Origin: Rickettsia typhi
Lineage (GTDB): Bacteria; Pseudomonadota; Alphaproteobacteria; Rickettsiales; Rickettsiaceae
Assembly (NCBI GenBank): GCA_945878545.1
Contig: CAMCTQ010000045.1
Location: forward strand, 1 to 8,934
Direction of reading: 5' to 3'
Length of the DNA stretch: 8,934 nt
A program made the position numbers and the translations under genes. How positions within the stretch are numbered: the stretch's first letter is position 1; the number at the start of each line of letters is the position of its first letter. This document shows positions 6,036 to 8,934 of this stretch, in pieces. The notes under the pieces were generated by a model. The model did not search any database. It was given only the letters and a program-made list of their open reading frames with translations, and had not been told where the DNA came from.

Positions 6036-6842
6036 TTAATAATCTAATTCATGTTTAAAAACATTTTCAATTTTAAATTCTGGATATTTTTGATTTGCCA
6101 GAGAATAGCACTTAATAGCTTTATCAAAATTAGGAGATAATTCATCCAAATGTTCATTGGCTATATAATATCTGTTTAGACTATCAAATAACACAAAAGT
6201 AAAATTATTATTTAATATCATCGATTCCCATTTATCATGGACTTTGATATGAGAGAACGGCCTTATAGATTCGATTACCAAAACAATTGGACGATGTTTT
6301 GACAAATCTAAACCTTCAAGAATTTGTCTTTCCATACCTTCAACATCTATTTTCATAAGTGTAATTGATGGAATAGGGTGTTCTTCTAATATACGATTCA
6401 GAGTCGTGACTTTTATCATTTGCTTTTTGTAGTCATATCCCTTCTCTTTTGCTTTATTAACAAAATCAACAGTGCCTGAAGACATTAGGTCTGAAGACAG
6501 AAGATAAAAATCTATCTCTCCCTCGAAATTAGAAACTCCTTTATTAATATTTATATCGTTAGGACGGTCTATAAGATATGCATCGTACCATTTCTTGATA
6601 GGTTCAATATTTATTCCACTCCATCCCTTTAAATAAAAATGCTTTGTTATAGAATCAAAATCAGGGCTATTTGCCCCAACATCTACATAATAACCCTTTT
6701 TTATATTGGATAAAGCAATTGAAAGTATGTAATCTTCATAAAACTGTGCATAAAAATTTGGATTCCCCCCTTGTCTCGGAACAGGGCAAGTATCACCAAA
6801 GTACATTTGATCTAATTCAGGGTTGGTTATTTTATCATCCAT
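6036..6842 (-). CDS. FkbM-family SAM-dependent methyltransferase
   Basis: FkbM-type enzymes transfer a methyl group from S-adenosylmethionine, usually to a hydroxyl of a sugar or polyketide. The 268-residue protein shows the family order: QFYEDYILS (33-41), the SAM-binding YYVDVGAN (51-58), LKGWSGINIEP (71-81, acidic residue for the ribose), NINKGVSNFEGEIDFYL (98-114), TTLNRIL (146-152) and the hallmark LMKIDVEGMERQILEG (162-177). There is no signal peptide or membrane segment, so it acts in the cytosol. The start at 6842 is fixed by GGAGG four bases upstream. Substrate is unknown; such genes are frequent in polysaccharide and flagellin-glycan clusters, but no glycosyltransferase is next to it here. 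The stop lies only 36 bases from the presumed insertion-sequence terminus. Confidence 0.88.
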   Translation of the reverse strand: MDDKITNPELDQMYFGDTCPVPRQGGNPNFYAQFYEDYILSIALSNIKKGYYVDVGANSPDFDSITKHFYLKGWSGINIEPIKKWYDAYLIDRPNDININKGVSNFEGEIDFYLLSSDLMSSGTVDFVNKAKEKGYDYKKQMIKVTTLNRILEEHPIPSITLMKIDVEGMERQILEGLDLSKHRPIVLVIESIRPFSHIKVHDKWESMILNNNFTFVLFDSLNRYYIANEHLDELSPNFDKAIKCYSLANQKYPEFKIENVFKHELDY

Positions 6843-7178
6843 AATGCCTCCATTACTTTTCTGATATTACAAATATTATAATGTTAATATTAGCAGAGTT
6901 TTAAACAAAGATTAAGATCTTAACCTTTTGTTTGCTATTATAGTTTAGCTTAGGTGATATAAAAATCAGTTGCGAATAATCTTTGCTGTTGATTGAAGAG
7001 GCTGAATGGGTTGAAACAGTCGGATGAAGGGGGCGTAAAATCTACGTCTTTTTAACCCCATATATTTTTAGATATAAGCTTTATAAAATAACAAACTATT
7101 TTTAAATATATATTGACTCTGAAGTTAGTGCGGTATATAAAGTACGTGATTTACAAAGAAATACCAAATTTCCACATT
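6843..7178. other. Gene-free region between the FkbM gene and tRNA-Ala
   Basis: These 336 bases hold regulatory-looking pieces but no convincing gene. For the FkbM gene on minus there is a perfect TATAAT at 6875-6880, without a good -35, and another at 6937-6942. A perfect 12-bp palindrome TTAAGATCTTAA lies at 6912-6923. At 7034-7046 a weak CGTA/TACG hairpin precedes TCTTTTT on plus. A 31-codon minus frame (6966-7061) opens with ATG but has no ribosome site and is probably chance. The tRNA promoter is at 7113-7141. Confidence 0.5.
7113..7141 (+). promoter_or_regulatory. Promoter of tRNA-Ala
   Basis: TTGACT (7113-7118) and TATAAA (7136-7141) are 17 bases apart, five of six matches in each box to the sigma-70 consensus. 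Transcription would start near 7148, about 31 bases before the mature tRNA. Confidence 0.7.
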
Positions 7179-7254
<76 letters not shown>

Positions 7255-7287
7255 TTCTCCGTTTTTGCCTAAATTTATGAACTGATC

Positions 7288-7327
7288 AAACGGTGAACGT
7301 AAGGTATATTCTAGCTTACAGCCGTTT
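7288..7327. repeat. Imperfect 40-bp inverted repeat downstream of tRNA-Ala
   Basis: AAACGG (7288-7293) pairs with CCGTTT (7322-7327), and inside it GTAAG (7299-7303) pairs with CTTAC (7315-7319) across an 11-base loop. It spans the stop codon of the recombinase remnant. It could terminate that old transcript on minus, terminate the tRNA transcript on plus, or be a relict recombination site; there is no T-run to decide. Confidence 0.4.
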
Positions 7328-7598
7328 AATTTTAAGTTCGAAAACACCAAAGCTTTTTGAAAAGTTATCATCTGTCTTGTTGTGATTTTCGACTTCCTGT
7401 ATTAGATCTTCTCTTTTTTGTACCGATTGCAGACGTTTTTCTTCGCGTGTTTTATATCAATCTCACCATCTAAAAATAAATCTGTTAAGCGATCAAGGCG
7501 TGTAGCAATTTTTGCTTGCTCTGTGCTTAATTTGCTGATAGGTCGGCATTGTAGTCAAAATAGCTTAGTGCATCCATACTTCTTCTTAATTTGGCCAT
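7316..7598 (-). pseudogene. C-terminal remnant of a probable serine recombinase
   Basis: The minus strand encodes one continuous protein only if two frameshifts are repaired. From ATG 7596-7598 it reads MAKLRRSMDALSYFDYNADL, then meets TAA (7527-7529). A shift near 7530-7540 gives KLSTEQAKIATRLDRLTDLF followed by LDGEIDIK. A second shift near 7445-7455 gives EEKRLQSVQKREDLIQEVEN and a tail ending at TAA 7316-7318. The 'LD.L.D.FLDGEID...EEK' pattern is the coiled coil found near the C-terminus of resolvase/invertase-type serine recombinases with a long C-terminal region. The catalytic N-terminal and recombinase domains are missing. This is a decayed fragment, probably from a mobile element once inserted beside the tRNA gene. 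Confidence 0.6.
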
Positions 7599-7622
7599 AA
7601 TTAATTTTCATTAATTAATTAT
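7597..7622. repeat. AT-rich inverted repeat abutting the ankyrin-gene promoter
   Basis: ATAATTAAT (7597-7605) is the exact reverse complement of ATTAATTAT (7614-7622), separated by eight bases. Its right arm touches the -35 box at 7622. It could be an operator for the ankyrin-like gene, but AT-rich palindromes are common by chance here. Confidence 0.35.
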
Positions 7623-7650
7623 TGACAAATAGTTAATAATTTATTATATT
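7622..7650 (+). promoter_or_regulatory. Strong sigma-70-type promoter of the ankyrin-like gene
   Basis: A perfect TTGACA (7622-7627) and TATATT (7645-7650) are 17 bases apart. The start of transcription would be near 7657, giving an AT-rich leader of about 29 bases before ATG 7686. The leader has no Shine-Dalgarno sequence. Confidence 0.75.
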
Positions 7651-7685
7651 ATGTTCCCATATATTAATTTAAGTTATTAAAATTC

Positions 7686-8934
7686 ATGAAAAGAACTGTT
7701 TCAAATAATAATAAGCCTTTAGGAAATGCTAATAATAAACCATTAGCTGGGGCACAGAACAAACCTTTAGTCAAAGCCCAGAATAAACTTTCAGCCAGAG
7801 CGCATGAACCTGAGGTTAAAGCCTCGAATAAGCCTTTAGTCAAAGCACAGAACAAACCTTTAGTCAAAGCACAGAATAAACTTTCAGCCAGAGCGCAGGA
7901 GCCTGAGGTTAAAGACGAAGCTGAAGATGAACAAGAGTACGGCGTTGCAAAGGAAGATTCCGAATTAGCTAAAGCTGAAGCTGCCGTTCAACGTCAAGAA
8001 AGTGCTAGTGCAATTAAAGCTAAAGCTGCTGCACAACGTCAAGAAAGCGCTAAGGCGATTAAGGTTAAAGCTGCTGCTAAACTTCAAGTAGAGGTTAATG
8101 CAGCTCAAGAAAAATTACTTTTACAACGGATGGAAGGCTTTATTAACAAAAGAGATACTGAAAAATTACCAGAGCTTATTGCAAAATATTCCGTATCATC
8201 ATTTGATAGTGCAAAGATATCAAAATTACTAAACCAAAACATTGATGGATCCCCTACGCTATTTCATTGGGCACTTAATAAAAACCATTTTAAGCTTGTT
8301 CAATCAATTACAGATAATGTTTCAGAGAAATCATTGGAGAAGTTATTAAACAAACCTAGTTATGCAGTAACGCTTCAAAAAATGGTTGTTCGGGTAGGAG
8401 AAAATCGCGAATACGCTTTTAAAAAAGGATACGAAAAAGTCATCAAATCAATAATAAATAAATTACCACTTTCTTCATTGACAACATTATTCGATACACC
8501 AATTTATGCAACACTTGAGGAAATGGCACGTTCTGCAATTCAGGCAGCAAATCCTTATGCAATAAAAGCTGATAAATATACACTATTGAACTTGTTAGCC
8601 GAAAAGGGACTTACTCAGTTAATAATAGAAAGAATAAGTAGCATTCCAACTGAGTCATTATTTGATTTACTACAAATGCCAGATGCTAATGGGAATACGC
8701 TACTTCACTGGGCAGCAAACTCACATGATGCAATTTTTAAATGCATAATAGATAAAATATCACCTGAATTATTGCTTGGATTACTGCGAATACAGGATAA
8801 AAATGGAGATACTATACTTCACTGGGCAGCTAAAAACTCACACGATGTTTTTAAATTGATCATAGATAAAATATCACCTGAATTATTGCCTGGATTACTG
8901 CAAATACAGGATAAAAATGGAGATACTATACTTC
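7686..8934 (+). CDS. Ankyrin-like repeat protein, candidate effector (5' part, runs off window)
   Basis: The frame is open from ATG 7686 to the window end (416 full codons) with no stop, so the C-terminus is missing. Residues 1-76 are a basic low-complexity region built from NKPLVKAQ-type units. An acidic patch (DEAEDEQEYG, about 77-87) follows, then an Ala/Lys/Gln/Glu helix with three 15-residue repeats (about 99-143, coiled coil likely). From about 187 come ankyrin-like units: degenerate ones at 187-226 (DGSPTLFHWALNKNHF) and 296-332, then regular 38-residue units at 333-370, 371-408 and from 409, each with NGxTxLHWAA. Ankyrin repeats bind proteins, and in intracellular bacteria many such proteins are secreted into the host cell; there is no Sec signal here, so another export route would be needed. 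An in-frame TAA just upstream limits the start to 7686, although no Shine-Dalgarno is visible. Function and secretion are inference; the ankyrin assignment is fairly firm, with units longer than the usual 33 residues. Confidence 0.85.
   Translation, partial: MKRTVSNNNKPLGNANNKPLAGAQNKPLVKAQNKLSARAHEPEVKASNKPLVKAQNKPLVKAQNKLSARAQEPEVKDEAEDEQEYGVAKEDSELAKAEAAVQRQESASAIKAKAAAQRQESAKAIKVKAAAKLQVEVNAAQEKLLLQRMEGFINKRDTEKLPELIAKYSVSSFDSAKISKLLNQNIDGSPTLFHWALNKNHFKLVQSITDNVSEKSLEKLLNKPSYAVTLQKMVVRVGENREYAFKKGYEKVIKSIINKLPLSSLTTLFDTPIYATLEEMARSAIQAANPYAIKADKYTLLNLLAEKGLTQLIIERISSIPTESLFDLLQMPDANGNTLLHWAANSHDAIFKCIIDKISPELLLGLLRIQDKNGDTILHWAAKNSHDVFKLIIDKISPELLPGLLQIQDKNGDTIL
7758..7913 (+). repeat. 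93-bp direct repeat with nested 24-bp units in the ankyrin-like gene
   Basis: A 93-bp unit starting at 7758 (AACAAACCTTTAGTCAAAGC) recurs at 7851, and the second copy keeps about 63 bp. Within it the 8-codon unit NKPLVKAQ appears three times (from 7758, 7827 and 7851), with related NKPLGNAN and NKPLAGAQ units before. Each full copy also carries NKLSARA(H/Q)EPEVK. All copies are in frame, so slippage changes length without breaking the gene. Confidence 0.8.
7980..8114 (+). repeat. 45-bp tandem repeat encoding a coiled-coil segment
   Basis: Three 45-bp units (7980-8024, 8025-8069, 8070-8114) encode AAVQRQESASAIKAK, AAAQRQESAKAIKVK and AAAKLQVEVNAAQEK. The first two are close copies and the third has diverged. 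The 15-residue period with regular Ala and charged residues suggests a helical stalk between the basic N-terminus and the ankyrin-like domain. Confidence 0.7.
8682..8934 (+). repeat. 114-bp tandem array of ankyrin-like units
   Basis: Units begin at GAT 8682, 8796 and 8910, exactly 114 bp (38 codons) apart; the third is cut by the window end. Between units one and two the 3' half is almost identical at DNA level, including third codon positions, and the visible part of unit three matches unit two exactly. Such identity at silent sites points to recent duplication or ongoing gene conversion. Confidence 0.9.

Noticed and set aside
6966..7061. 31-codon minus-strand ORF starting MGLKRRRFYAPF
   Set aside because: It has no Shine-Dalgarno and I cannot link it to a family. 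A frame of this length arises easily by chance; a copy elsewhere in the genome would reopen the question.
7418..7600. Plus-strand 60-codon open frame
   Set aside because: It is antisense to the recombinase remnant, which shows recognisable protein similarity on the minus strand. The plus frame has no ribosome site and no familiar motif.
7664..7867. Minus-strand 67-codon frame with GLFxALTK repeats
   Set aside because: It is the reverse shadow of the in-frame N-terminal repeats of the ankyrin-like gene, which has the promoter and the long open frame.

Overview
The window is AT-rich throughout (roughly one third G+C by eye). It reads as a chromosomal segment of a flagellated, host-associated alphaproteobacterium, most likely a member of Rickettsiales. 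The reasons are the low G+C; an alphaproteobacterial-type SPOR protein with an N-terminal 'VDPGG...P' block; a lone tRNA-Ala outside any rRNA operon; an ankyrin-type repeat gene; scattered decayed mobile DNA; and a dispersed 'TGTCATTCCCGC' palindromic repeat of the kind common in these genomes. Flagellar genes are absent from classical Rickettsia but present in Midichloriaceae and some early-branching Rickettsiaceae. The taxonomic call is an inference from gene content, not from a database match.

Layout, left to right. Positions 1-57 carry the last codons of an unidentified plus-strand gene. It converges on a minus-strand pair: a 34-residue lysine-rich protein (919-1023) followed by the peroxide-stress protein YaaA (102-899). 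A non-coding stretch (1024-1366) holds a three-copy 19-bp tandem repeat that runs into a double-hairpin repetitive element. Next is a minus-strand flagellar block: fliK (3337-4992, hook-length control) and, 2 bp downstream, flgD (1367-3334, hook cap). This FlgD is about three times the usual length. A near-consensus sigma-54 promoter (5029-5044) sits just upstream of fliK at the right distance. Upstream of that is a membrane-anchored SPOR-domain protein (5065-5922). Its promoter, ribosome site and first ~17 codons look like the end of a lost insertion sequence. A FkbM-family methyltransferase (6036-6842) follows.

The right third looks accessory. After a 336-bp gene-free stretch there is a tRNA-Ala(UGC) with its own promoter (7179-7254), the frameshifted C-terminal remnant of a probable serine recombinase (7316-7598, minus), and a plus-strand ankyrin-like repeat gene (from 7686) that runs off the window. 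That gene has a strong sigma-70-type promoter, two sets of short N-terminal repeats, and a nearly identical 114-bp repeat array. The most informative observations are the sigma-54-like flagellar promoter, the expanded FlgD, the apparent capture of an insertion-sequence end by the SPOR gene, and the repeat-rich candidate effector next to a decayed recombinase.
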